Positions 26,216-34,371 of a stretch of 64,000 bases of DNA are shown one piece after another. Under the pieces are notes generated by a model. The model was not told where the DNA came from. It saw nothing but the letters and a program-made list of their open reading frames with translations, and ran no database searches. Each line of letters opens with the position of its first letter. Within the stretch, counting starts at the first letter, position 1. Where the stretch lies: the NCBI GenBank assembly GCA_964491605.1, contig CAZBGY010000001.1, positions 62,001 through 126,000 of the forward strand, in the 5' to 3' direction. The position numbers were made by a program, and so were the translations under genes. This stretch comes from DRYS01 sp964491605. Lineage in GTDB: Archaea > Thermoproteota > CALKCG01 > B24 > DRYS01.

Positions 26216-27090
26216 CCACCAGCCTCTATGCATCCTATCGCTTCTATGAGGATTTTGGATGCTTGTAGGATTGTTAAACCATTATCGTAGAGGGGGGTAG
26301 CTTCGACTATATCTAAACCTACCACTTTATACGAGGCTAGATAACTGATTATATCGAGGAGCATACCTGTATCTATACCATCCGGTTCTGGGTTGGCTAC
26401 CGCCGGAGCGTATGCTGGATCTAATACATCCATATCGATCGAGATGTAGAGCGGGGTCTCTCTATCTATCTTTGAATCCATCATGGACTTGATACAACTA
26501 AAGTTTCTCTTCAAATCTAGCGTAGTAATGTATGGTATACCTCTACTTGATGCGAATAGATACTCCTCCTTAGATAAAGCTCTTACACCTATGTGAAGCG
26601 TAGATTTGACGTTACCAAGCTCCAGAACCCTTCTAGCTACCGTAGCATGGCATAGCTTACTGCCTAAATACTCGTCTCTAAGATCGAAATGCGCATCTAG
26701 AAAGATGACCTGGATTTCTGGGTAGGCTTTTACAACTCCAAGCGTTAACGTATGCTCTCCACCTATAATTACAGGTATCTTGCCATCCCCGACTATATCG
26801 GAGACTACCAGTTTGATCATACGCACCATCTCCTCTACCGAGAGGGTCTCGTTTAGATCACCTATATCGCATAACATAACTTCTTCAAGATCTACACCGG
26901 ATCTTATGCTGTAAGTCTCTAAGCTATCGATGAGTATACGGAGAGCTGAAGGTGTAAATTTAGATCCAGATCTAAACGTTGACGTCCCATCAAAGGGTAC
27001 GCCTAGAACGATATACTTTGCTTCATCGAATTTACGTATCAATCCTAGTAGAGGTTTAGATGGTTTAACGTATAGATCTATGTACCCCAA
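26209..27090 (-). CDS. speB: Agmatinase / arginase-family ureohydrolase
   Basis: Hydrolyses agmatine to putrescine and urea, a route to polyamines in archaea. The 293-residue protein has the complete manganese site: GGEHTL (H113), DAHFDLRDE (D132, H134, D136) and SIDMDVLDPAYAPAVANPEPDG with two further aspartates. Length and the GTSTFRSGSKFTPSALR segment fit the agmatinase group better than arginase. In some Crenarchaea family members have other guanidino substrates. The prepilin peptidase start overlaps its end, but no functional link is apparent. Confidence 0.92.
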   Translation of the reverse strand: MGYIDLYVKPSKPLLGLIRKFDEAKYIVLGVPFDGTSTFRSGSKFTPSALRILIDSLETYSIRSGVDLEEVMLCDIGDLNETLSVEEMVRMIKLVVSDIVGDGKIPVIIGGEHTLTLGVVKAYPEIQVIFLDAHFDLRDEYLGSKLCHATVARRVLELGNVKSTLHIGVRALSKEEYLFASSRGIPYITTLDLKRNFSCIKSMMDSKIDRETPLYISIDMDVLDPAYAPAVANPEPDGIDTGMLLDIISYLASYKVVGLDIVEATPLYDNGLTILQASKILIEAIGCIEAGGC

Positions 27091-27167
27091 TATATACCCC
27101 CCGATCTATACTTATAAACTCGGTATAGAATAGTTTATGCGTATGATACACTTATACCTATACCGCT

Positions 27168-27267
27168 NNNNNNNNNNNNNNNNNNNNNNNNNNNNNNNNN
27201 NNNNNNNNNNNNNNNNNNNNNNNNNNNNNNNNNNNNNNNNNNNNNNNNNNNNNNNNNNNNNNNNNNN
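27168..27267. other. Assembly gap of 100 N
   Basis: Exactly 100 undetermined bases, the usual placeholder for a gap of unknown size. The same 13 bases, TACCTATACCGCT, stand immediately before and immediately after the gap. The two contigs therefore probably overlap or share a short repeat, and the true gap may be small or absent. Confidence 0.95.
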
Positions 27268-27350
27268 TACCTATACCGCTTCCGCTCGCTATCTTACTGC
27301 ACATAGGCTACACTAATATCTGAGGCCATCACCCTATATGCTTAGCAGTT

Positions 27351-27911
27351 ATGCAACCGATAACATTCGCTACAGGTAATCCTAAGAAAGCTGAGGAAGT
27401 ACGAAGGATACTCAAGCCTTACGGTATAGAGGTGGATGTGGTAAAAGCTCGTAAAATCGAGATCCAGGATGAGAGTATCGAGAAGATAGCTGCATTCTCT
27501 GCTAGGATGTTATCTAAGAGGATCGGTAAACCTCTAATCGTAGAAGATACCGGTTTATTCATAGATGCGCTCAAAGGCTTTCCCGGGCCATACTCTGTTT
27601 ACGTATACAGGACGATAGGGTTAACAGGGGTATTGAAGCTTATGGAGAATATTGAGAATAGGGATGCTACATTTAGATGCGTGGTTGCTTACTGTGAGCC
27701 TGGAGGTAGACCTGTTATATTCAAAGGGGAAGTAAGGGGGTATATAACGTATGAAGCGAGGGGTAATGCCGGATGGGGGTATGATCCGATATTCGAACCT
27801 AGAGGTTACGGTAGGACGTATGCTGAGTTAGGGTTGTACAAGGATGAGGTGAGTCATAGAGCTGAAGCCTTCAGGGAATTTGCTAAATGGTATATAAGGT
27901 TGAAGAGATAG
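27351..27911 (+). CDS. rdgB: XTP/dITP diphosphatase (Ham1/RdgB)
   Basis: Hydrolyses non-canonical purine nucleoside triphosphates (XTP, ITP, dITP) to monophosphates and so keeps them out of RNA and DNA. The 186-residue protein has the family's opening ATGNPKKAEEV, the catalytic VEDTGLFIDALKGFPGPYS, and the ending GYDPIFEPRGYGRTYAELG with SHRAEAFREFAKW. The ATG is preceded by the gap-proximal upstream region, so its promoter may be partly affected by the missing sequence. It leads into the uS15 cluster. Confidence 0.95.
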   Translation: MQPITFATGNPKKAEEVRRILKPYGIEVDVVKARKIEIQDESIEKIAAFSARMLSKRIGKPLIVEDTGLFIDALKGFPGPYSVYVYRTIGLTGVLKLMENIENRDATFRCVVAYCEPGGRPVIFKGEVRGYITYEARGNAGWGYDPIFEPRGYGRTYAELGLYKDEVSHRAEAFREFAKWYIRLKR

Positions 27912-27973
27912 TTTAAATAACTGGTGATCAAGCATTAATTTCTAGCTTGGATAGGTAGAGGAGGAGAGAACGG

Positions 27974-28420
27974 TTGAAAAGGAGAGCGCATGCTAGAGGA
28001 AAATCGCATTCTAAGAGACCTATAAGTAAGAGACCTCCCCCATGGTGTACGTATACTCCGGATGAGGTTGAAGCCTTAGTTGTTAAGCTAGGAAGGCAGA
28101 TGATACCGCCTAGCATGATAGGAGTCATCCTAAGAGATCAGTATGGTATACCCCTAGTTAAGAATATAACTGGTAAGAGTATAACAGAGATCCTAAGAGA
28201 GCATGGATTAGAGCATACTATACCCGAAGACTTAGCGAACCTTCTCAAGAAAGCTGAGCGTTTGAAGAAGCATCTAGAAATCCATAAGAGTGATGGATCT
28301 AATAAGAGAGCTCTTCAACTTATAGAATCGAAGATACATAAGCTAGCTAAATACTATAAGAGTATAGGGAAGTTACCCGAAGATTGGAGTTATAAAGCTG
28401 CTATACTATCTGCAGGTTAG
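27974..28420 (+). CDS. rps15: Small-subunit ribosomal protein uS15
   Basis: A 148-residue archaeal/eukaryotic-type uS15, with the basic N-terminal extension (KRRAHARGKSHSKRP) absent from bacteria. It is followed by the conserved LGRQMIPPSMIGVILRDQYG, the helical core, and the ending KYYKSIGKLPEDWSYK. The start is a TTG with AGGAGG about a dozen bases upstream. It heads the uS15-RecJ-Pcc1-eS1 cluster found widely in archaea; the next gene starts three bases after its stop. Confidence 0.97.
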   Translation: MKRRAHARGKSHSKRPISKRPPPWCTYTPDEVEALVVKLGRQMIPPSMIGVILRDQYGIPLVKNITGKSITEILREHGLEHTIPEDLANLLKKAERLKKHLEIHKSDGSNKRALQLIESKIHKLAKYYKSIGKLPEDWSYKAAILSAG

Positions 28421-28422
28421 GT

Positions 28423-29847
28423 ATGAGTATAGATTACTTGGGCTTTATAGAGGAAGCTGAAAAGTTATCTGAGACGATCTATGAGCAGGTTTATGATAAT
28501 CAACCCGTACTAGTTTTAGGTCATAACGATGCGGACGGTATAACGGCTACAGCTATAACAGCTAAGATCCTATATAGGGCCGATGTAAAGTTTCATGCTA
28601 GGATAGTTAGAAGGCTTGATGCATCTGAGCTTGAGAAAGCCTCCAGCTCCGGTAGGATGACTGTACTATGCGATATAGGTAGTGGCTACCTGCATCTACT
28701 ATCGAAATATAGTTGGAGCAACGGGTTGGTGATATTAGATCACCATAAGCCTGAGGTCGCTAAGCCCCCGTCGAATTCCATACATATAAACCCGCATCTA
28801 TACGGTGTAGACGGCGAATCGGAGGTAAGCGGTGCAGGTGTAGCGTATATAGCGTTGAAGGGGTTCCCTAGAATCGATTATAGAGACTTATCGATTCTAG
28901 CGATCGTAGGAGCTTTAGGCGATATGCAGGATGTAGATGTCGGACGTAGTTTGAAAGGTGTGAATAAGTTCATAGTAGATGAAGCTGAGAAGGGAGGTTA
29001 TTTAAGCGTTCAGAGGGATCTACTTCTACCTGGAAGGGAAAGTAGACCTTTGCATATAGCTCTTGCGAGCTTAGTTAATCCTTTCATACCCGGCTTATCC
29101 GGTGATGAGGAGGCATGCGTATCCTTCCTCTCAAAGCTTGGGATAAGCTTAAAGGAGTCAGGTAGGTGGAGGACGCCGTCTGATCTATCTAAAGAGGAGA
29201 AACAACTGCTATTCAACGAACTTCTAAGATATCTTGCAGAGAACGATTATCCTACATCCACTCTCAAAAACCTTATAGGAACATCGTACATCCTTCAGAA
29301 GGAGAAAAGATTTAGCTATATGAGAGATGCGAGGGAGTATGCGTCGCTTCTGAACGCTTGTAGTAGGATGGGATTACATGGTTTAGCGTTAACGATAGCT
29401 ATGGGTGATAGAAGGGTTGATGTAATCGGCGAGGCTGAAAGGATTTATGGTGAGTATCGCAGGAAGATTTCTAGTTATATCCGTGCCATTACATCTGAAG
29501 CCGGTAGGATAGTATCGATGGGTAGATTCTATCTAGTGAGGTGTTTGGATTTAGTCGAGGAAGATATGCTAAGCGTCGTAGCTTCTATAATAGCGGAATC
29601 CTACTTAGCCGATAAGGGCATGCCTGTTATAGCTATATCTGAGGCGGCCGGCGGCGAGGTTAAGGTATCAGCTAGACTACCTAGAAGTAGTAAGGGTCAA
29701 ACAGTAGATCTAGGTCTTCTTATGCGTAGAGCAGCTGGTAGAGTTGGAGGTGAAGGCGGAGGGCATTCGGTAGCAGCTGGAGCCTACATCCCTAAAGATA
29801 GGATCGAAGATTTCATAGCAACTTTAGTAGAAGAAGTGGGTAGATGA
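28423..29847 (+). CDS. RecJ/DHH-family single-strand exonuclease (GAN-like)
   Basis: Archaeal RecJ homologues degrade single-stranded DNA or RNA and associate with the GINS-Cdc45 replication machinery. The 474-residue protein has the DHH-family motifs: HNDADG (D36, D38), the GSGY segment after LCDIG, and LDHHKP with D106-H107-H108. The C-terminal DHHA1-type domain ends with AAGRVGGEGGGHSVAAGAYIP. It is bracketed by uS15 and Pcc1 in tight coupling: three bases after uS15 and a four-base overlap with Pcc1. Whether it is the catalytic GAN or a Cdc45-like relative needs comparison, but the metal motifs are intact. Confidence 0.9.
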   Translation: MSIDYLGFIEEAEKLSETIYEQVYDNQPVLVLGHNDADGITATAITAKILYRADVKFHARIVRRLDASELEKASSSGRMTVLCDIGSGYLHLLSKYSWSNGLVILDHHKPEVAKPPSNSIHINPHLYGVDGESEVSGAGVAYIALKGFPRIDYRDLSILAIVGALGDMQDVDVGRSLKGVNKFIVDEAEKGGYLSVQRDLLLPGRESRPLHIALASLVNPFIPGLSGDEEACVSFLSKLGISLKESGRWRTPSDLSKEEKQLLFNELLRYLAENDYPTSTLKNLIGTSYILQKEKRFSYMRDAREYASLLNACSRMGLHGLALTIAMGDRRVDVIGEAERIYGEYRRKISSYIRAITSEAGRIVSMGRFYLVRCLDLVEEDMLSVVASIIAESYLADKGMPVIAISEAAGGEVKVSARLPRSSKGQTVDLGLLMRRAAGRVGGEGGGHSVAAGAYIPKDRIEDFIATLVEEVGR

Positions 29848-30110
29848 TGATTCTATCGGCGAAGCTCTCCTTCAATCTTTCCTATCATCTAGCTACGATC
29901 TTCTCCGAAGCTTTAAAGCCAGATGATAAGCTGCTACCTCAAGGTTTATCCATAGATTATAAGCTTTACGAGGATGGATTAGAAGTGTATATCGAATGCA
30001 GTTTGGATATAGGCTCGTTCGCGTTAGCTCTAGATGATGTATTGATGCATATAGCTATGCTTGAGAATGTGTTCAGCAAGTTAGAAGTCGATTTTTCAAA
30101 GAGTTTATAA
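29844..30110 (+). CDS. pcc1: KEOPS complex subunit Pcc1
   Basis: KEOPS makes the t6A modification at position 37 of ANN-decoding tRNAs; Pcc1 is the small dimerising subunit. The 88-residue protein has the usual size and pattern: a first strand with LSFNLSYHLATIFSEALKPDD, then a basic-acidic middle, and the last helix with LALDDVLMHIAMLENVF, as in Pcc1/CTAG-type proteins. It overlaps the RecJ-like gene by four bases and is followed 30 bases later by eS1, the standard archaeal order, which strengthens the call. The other KEOPS subunits are not in the window. Confidence 0.85.
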   Translation: MMILSAKLSFNLSYHLATIFSEALKPDDKLLPQGLSIDYKLYEDGLEVYIECSLDIGSFALALDDVLMHIAMLENVFSKLEVDFSKSL

Positions 30111-30140
30111 GACTCTGAATATAGCCCTTTCTAGAAGGCT

Positions 30141-30758
30141 ATGCCGAAACCTAAGGCGAAGACGAAAGCTAAGGTATGGTACCCGGTATACGCGCCTCCA
30201 GCTTTCGGTGAAGTGGAGCTTCCAGCGGTGCTTACCGATGATCCCTCGAAGATTATAGGTAGCACTGTCGACGTTACTTTATACGATATAACTGGGGATT
30301 ACAGCCATATCAATATCAAGCTCAAATTTCAGATAGTTAGGGTTGAGGGAGGAAAAGCGTATACGGAATTTAAAGGTGAGGAATACCTCGGTGACTATCT
30401 TAGAAGCTTAGTTAGGAGGGGGAGTAGTAAGCTAGATGGTATATATGATGTAGAGACTAAAGATGGGTATAAGCTTAGATTGTTCCTCCTATGTTGTACC
30501 GTTAAACGTATAAGTCGTAGTCAAGCTAAAGCTATCAGGAGTATAGGACGGAGGATCATAACGGAGAAGGCTTCAGCTTTAAACTTCATACAGTTTGTTC
30601 AAGAAGCTGTTCTAAGTAAACTGGCGTCGGATGTATATAACGAAGCTAAAAAGATAGCTCCATTGAGGCATGTAGGTATTAGAAAGATTAAAGTTTTAAC
30701 AAAACTTGTTGAGAGGGCTGAAGAGGGGAGAGAGACTGAAGCTATAGCCGAAGCTTAG
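30141..30758 (+). CDS. rps3ae: Small-subunit ribosomal protein eS1 (S3Ae)
   Basis: A 205-residue archaeal eS1. It begins KPKAKTKAKVWYPVYAPPAFGEVEL, the conserved opening of the family, followed by GSTVDVTLYDITGDYSHINIKLKFQI and the C-terminal HVGIRKIKVLTKLVE. It is the last gene of the uS15-RecJ-Pcc1-eS1 cluster. Its end overlaps a convergent membrane-protein gene by four bases. Confidence 0.97.
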   Translation: MPKPKAKTKAKVWYPVYAPPAFGEVELPAVLTDDPSKIIGSTVDVTLYDITGDYSHINIKLKFQIVRVEGGKAYTEFKGEEYLGDYLRSLVRRGSSKLDGIYDVETKDGYKLRLFLLCCTVKRISRSQAKAIRSIGRRIITEKASALNFIQFVQEAVLSKLASDVYNEAKKIAPLRHVGIRKIKVLTKLVERAEEGRETEAIAEA

Positions 30759-31096
30759 AATTCATAGGTTTTCTTAATACCTATGAGGAGTAGGGTTAAG
30801 CCTAGCGATGCTATAAGGATAGATATGAAGTACGGTGCTAACTCCCTCCTAATAACTACTATGAAGTATAATCCGCCGAAACCGATTAGAAGTATACCTA
30901 TCCCTAGGATCGGTAGCCTTTCCTCATCCACTAGGAGGTCAGCTATGCTTAGAATCGATAACATCACCCCGAATATTATGAGCGTGGATGGTATTACTAC
31001 ATTCTCGACTCCAGGTAGGTAGAAGATTATGAATAGCGAGATTCCTAAAGCCATTAATGCTAAGCCAACTATCGATACATATGTTAACTTCGCCAT
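30755..31096 (-). CDS. Small four-helix membrane protein
   Basis: A 113-residue protein with four predicted membrane helices, at residues about 7-27, 34-52, 64-84 and 88-106. A short charged loop (LLVDEERLP) separates the second and third, and RREL the third and fourth. It converges on eS1 with a four-base overlap and stands alone. No family was recognised. Confidence 0.6.
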   Translation of the reverse strand: MAKLTYVSIVGLALMALGISLFIIFYLPGVENVVIPSTLIIFGVMLSILSIADLLVDEERLPILGIGILLIGFGGLYFIVVIRRELAPYFISILIASLGLTLLLIGIKKTYEF

Positions 31097-31190
31097 ACCT
31101 ATACTCTACGGTTCTATCGTAGATTAACAAATTAAGACTTTTACTCTAGCAAGAGCAAATAACGAGATACCGTATCCTACAGCTTCTAGA

Positions 31191-31208
31191 GATGCAATAT
31201 ATTGTATC
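31191..31208. repeat. 18-bp near-perfect palindrome
   Basis: GATGCAATATATTGTATC is a palindrome with one mismatched pair. It is flanked on the outside by a further inverted pair, AGCTTC at about 31181 and GAAGCT at about 31216. It sits between two divergent genes, roughly 100 bases from each, where a regulator could act on either. Confidence 0.4.
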
Positions 31209-31299
31209 CATAGCTGAAGCTATACATTCTACTATCAACTATGCATGGATCTAATAGATTTATCCCTATCCCTAAGCTATTTAACAATATATCATCAAG

Positions 31300-32322
31300 G
31301 TGGTTCTAGGGCTGCGGCGTATCGTAAACATAGATCAAGATAGTCGTATCCCGCTGGTAGGGTGTATAGCGTTCGGAGTGATAGATAGAGGAACGAATCT
31401 ACTCCAAGTCAGACCTACAACTATATGTAACCTTTCCTGCATCTATTGTTCTACTGATGCGGGGCCTAAATCTAGAGCCAGGTTAACCGAGTATATGGTG
31501 GACCTAGATTACCTATATGAGTGGATTTTAGAGATCGTGAGGTATAAAGGATCTAGGAGTATAGAGCTTCATATAGATACCGTAGGGGAGCCTACAACTT
31601 ATCCGCGTCTCGTAGATCTTATTCAAAAAATCTCAACTATAGACGGCGTTGAAGTGGTATCGATGCAGAGTAACGGCACTCTCCTAGATGAAGGGAAGCT
31701 TGAAGATCTAAGGGATGCAGGCCTATCCAGATTAAACCTGTCTATAGATACGCTAAACCCGGAGAAAGCTAAGATTATAGCTGGAGATGAATCATACGAT
31801 ATTGATAAAGTTAAAGCGGTAGCTGAATACGCCGCCAGTATGGATGATTTAGATCTACTCGTAGCTCCAGTATGGATACCTGGGGTGAACGATCGCGATA
31901 TACCTGAGATAATAGAGTATAGTTTGAGGATAGGTGCCGGCAAGAAATGGCCTCCTCTAGGTATACAGAAGTATGAAGCACATAAAAGGGGTAGGAAACC
32001 GTGCGGTGTCAAGCCATTCTCCTGGGGGAGATTCTATAGAGAACTACATAGGTTGGAGAAGATCTACAACGTTAAGCTTATACTGCGAGCAGAAGATTTC
32101 GGTATCCATCCTAAACCTATGATCCCGCTAGCTTTCACTACCGGTATGAAGGCAGAAGTCGAGGTTATAGCTCCAGGTTGGCTCAAGGGGGAGGTATTAG
32201 CAGTAGCTAAGGGTAGAGCTATAACGGTGGTGGGTGCAGGCGAAGAACTCATAGGTAGACGAATACATGTAAGGATAGTAAGCTGTAAACATAACATATA
32301 TCTAGCTAAGATCGAAGGTTAA
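31300..32322 (+). CDS. Radical SAM protein with C-terminal TRAM domain
   Basis: Radical SAM enzymes cleave S-adenosylmethionine with a [4Fe-4S] cluster to start difficult reactions. The 340-residue protein has the cluster motif CNLSCIYCS, a GEPT-type second motif (DTVGEPTTYP), and a strand with LNLSIDTLNPEKA. The last 60 residues (GEVLAVAKGRAITVVGAGEELIGRRIHVRIV) form a TRAM beta-barrel, which usually binds tRNA or rRNA. An RNA-modifying or RNA-guided role is therefore likely, but no MTTase N-terminal domain is present and the product is unknown. The GTG at 31300 is taken as start; a later start is possible. Confidence 0.85.
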   Translation: MVLGLRRIVNIDQDSRIPLVGCIAFGVIDRGTNLLQVRPTTICNLSCIYCSTDAGPKSRARLTEYMVDLDYLYEWILEIVRYKGSRSIELHIDTVGEPTTYPRLVDLIQKISTIDGVEVVSMQSNGTLLDEGKLEDLRDAGLSRLNLSIDTLNPEKAKIIAGDESYDIDKVKAVAEYAASMDDLDLLVAPVWIPGVNDRDIPEIIEYSLRIGAGKKWPPLGIQKYEAHKRGRKPCGVKPFSWGRFYRELHRLEKIYNVKLILRAEDFGIHPKPMIPLAFTTGMKAEVEVIAPGWLKGEVLAVAKGRAITVVGAGEELIGRRIHVRIVSCKHNIYLAKIEG

Positions 32323-32367
32323 ATTGGTTCGATACCCTTCTAATATCGTAAGATCGCTATGTAAAGA

Positions 32368-32394
32368 TTTATAAGGTGGTGTAATAAATTACAC
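32368..32394 (+). promoter_or_regulatory. TATA box with overlapping 16-bp operator dyad for the ECF gene
   Basis: TTTATAAG at 32368-32375 lies 28-35 bases before the ATG at 32403. Four bases after it is a perfect dyad, GTGTAAT-AA-ATTACAC (32379-32394), which would cover the RNA polymerase/TFB contact zone just before the transcription start. This is the classical place for an archaeal repressor. The cognate regulator is not identifiable here. Confidence 0.6.
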
Positions 32395-32402
32395 TAGATG
32401 TT

Positions 32403-33206
32403 ATGAATGTACATAGAATGCCGAGTAAGAAGATAGCTATAATAGCAGTATTCACGGCTCTGACCATTGCCGTAGCGAAGCTTCTACCGAACATACCTGT
32501 AGTAGGTCTACCCCAAGGTCAGGGTAGTATATCTCCCACCGTTATCCTCTACCCGATTATAGGATTAGTCCTCGGACCGATTTTAGGATTCCTAACAGCT
32601 ATCATCGCTAACACTATAGTATGGATTATACCCCCTCAGACGATATTCGGTCTACTAACCATACCCGCTGGAGGATTCGCTGCATGTATTTCAGGTTATA
32701 TCGCTAGGAAGCCTGATCTAGGATGGATGAAAGCTACCTTTATATCAGCTATACTGGTAGGCTGCTGGTATCTTACGCCTATAGGGTTTGAAGCGCCATT
32801 ATACCCTATACCCTTACATATCACAGCTATAGCTTTAACACTGATTTTCAATAAGAAGCTCTACAGTTGGCTTGAAGAATCAAGTAATAAGAGGTTTAGA
32901 TCCATCGTAGCTCTCTTGATAACATTCTTTGCAGCAATTATGGCGGATCATATGTGGGGTAATTTGATGTTCATATTAGGTGTGGGGCTGTATATTCCTA
33001 TGAAGACTATTCGAGATACGTTGAATGCTCTAGGCGTTCTAGCCGTGAAGATGGGGTTACCAAACATACCTCTCCGCGGGTTAGGTGATCTGTTTATGTT
33101 TATGCTGCCAGTTTCCGCTGTGGAAAGGATTACCATGACTGTTATAGCTACGTTAGTAGGTTTAGCTGTATTTAGAGCTTTAAAGAAATATTTATCGCAG
33201 ATTTAG
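32403..33206 (+). CDS. ECF transporter S component-like membrane protein
   Basis: Energy-coupling-factor transporters take up vitamins or metal ions; the S component binds the substrate. The 267-residue protein has about seven or eight hydrophobic segments. The N-terminal pattern KKIAIIAVFTALTIAVAKLL, followed by GSISPTVILYPIIGLVLGPILGFLTA, is typical of S components of the CbrT/HmpT/ThiW type. It exceeds the usual 180-200 residues by a C-terminal extension ending in helices. No A or T components are adjacent, so it would share the module of another locus. The promoter with a tight dyad suggests repression by its substrate or a derivative. The substrate is unknown. Confidence 0.7.
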   Translation: MNVHRMPSKKIAIIAVFTALTIAVAKLLPNIPVVGLPQGQGSISPTVILYPIIGLVLGPILGFLTAIIANTIVWIIPPQTIFGLLTIPAGGFAACISGYIARKPDLGWMKATFISAILVGCWYLTPIGFEAPLYPIPLHITAIALTLIFNKKLYSWLEESSNKRFRSIVALLITFFAAIMADHMWGNLMFILGVGLYIPMKTIRDTLNALGVLAVKMGLPNIPLRGLGDLFMFMLPVSAVERITMTVIATLVGLAVFRALKKYLSQI

Positions 33207-33211
33207 GGTTT

Positions 33212-34282
33212 TTAAATGAACATCGCATACTCCACACCTGCATATTCGAGTGTACCTAAAACTAGCCTACCATATACTTTATTCTTCCTCTTATCATAAA
33301 CCTCTTCTAGTTTAGCCTTAACTTCGATTCTATCCCCTATATGGAAAGCCGATGAGAAAAATCCGTCGAAAGATACGAGTTCTTCAACTTCGTATCTACG
33401 ATCTCCTTCAAGCAGTTCTAACACGGATATAGAATATACCGCGGGTAAGAATATACCTTCTGTATCATCTACTATCTCTATTCTAGCTCTAACCATACCA
33501 TGATGCCTATAAACCCGGTCTCCATAACGTTCATCTACGAATAAGCGTTCAGGATGCACTGAGAAGTTAACGTCTCTAAAAACCCCTCTCTGCCACATCC
33601 TCTCATATATTCTCCTCAAATCACCTACGCCTATAGGGTAATGAAACGATTTCTCGTAAATCGATCTTTCAATATGGTCTGGCAGGAGTCCCCTAACTAT
33701 CCCACTCCTCTTAAGATCTAAGATGGTTTCCTTGATCTTTAAAGATTCCTTTAAACCATATACCGTAAGATCTATATCCGAGAAGATAGGGTTATGTATG
33801 CCTAAGAGTATAGAGCCTGTTACGCCGAAGAATCCTGAAGGAATACCTGATATACTTGAGAATGTATCCACAAGCTCTGTAAGAATACCTTCAAGTCTAT
33901 CGCTGGGTCCTTTATGTATAATTTCCTCCAGCTTTTCTTCAGGTTTAAGATGCCTAACTATCCTTTCGATAGGGATACACGGCATCCTGACCCCCCATGC
34001 ATCTAGATCTCTAAGATAGTACGGGTATCGATCGAGTATCTTGAGAGCCTCCTTTAGAGATATCATGCTGTAAACCTTCAACAGTCTTTCATAGGTTAAG
34101 CCCTCCCTACTTCTCCATATATTGGTGGATGCCTTCTCTGTAGCGATATACTTTGGATATGCTACTACATATCCGTCTGGATGGATCTCTCCTACGACGC
34201 AGAAGAATATATTCTCTGAGGTTTCTATGAAATCCCTATTCTTAAACTGACCTGGATTACGTATAGCACTCAAACTATGCAT
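33212..34282 (-). CDS. Predicted nucleotidyltransferase (COG1665-like)
   Basis: A 356-residue archaeal protein with a pol-beta-type nucleotidyltransferase core in the middle: GVTGSILLG at residues 153-161 followed by SDIDLTVYG, whose D169 and D171 would bind metal. An N-terminal domain of about 110 residues (FFCVVGEIHPDGYVVAYPKY) and a C-terminal beta-rich domain with FHIGDRIEVKAKLEEV, OB-like, enclose the core. This three-part layout fits the archaeal group COG1665. The substrate is unknown. It converges on the ECF gene five bases away. Confidence 0.75.
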   Translation of the reverse strand: MHSLSAIRNPGQFKNRDFIETSENIFFCVVGEIHPDGYVVAYPKYIATEKASTNIWRSREGLTYERLLKVYSMISLKEALKILDRYPYYLRDLDAWGVRMPCIPIERIVRHLKPEEKLEEIIHKGPSDRLEGILTELVDTFSSISGIPSGFFGVTGSILLGIHNPIFSDIDLTVYGLKESLKIKETILDLKRSGIVRGLLPDHIERSIYEKSFHYPIGVGDLRRIYERMWQRGVFRDVNFSVHPERLFVDERYGDRVYRHHGMVRARIEIVDDTEGIFLPAVYSISVLELLEGDRRYEVEELVSFDGFFSSAFHIGDRIEVKAKLEEVYDKRKNKVYGRLVLGTLEYAGVEYAMFI

Positions 34283-34371
34283 AGTAAACTGAATTCTTAA
34301 TACTTAAAAATCTGTCCTACGCCTAAACGTTATAGTGTCACGCCTCCATCCAGGAAGGAAGCGACGGGTTT

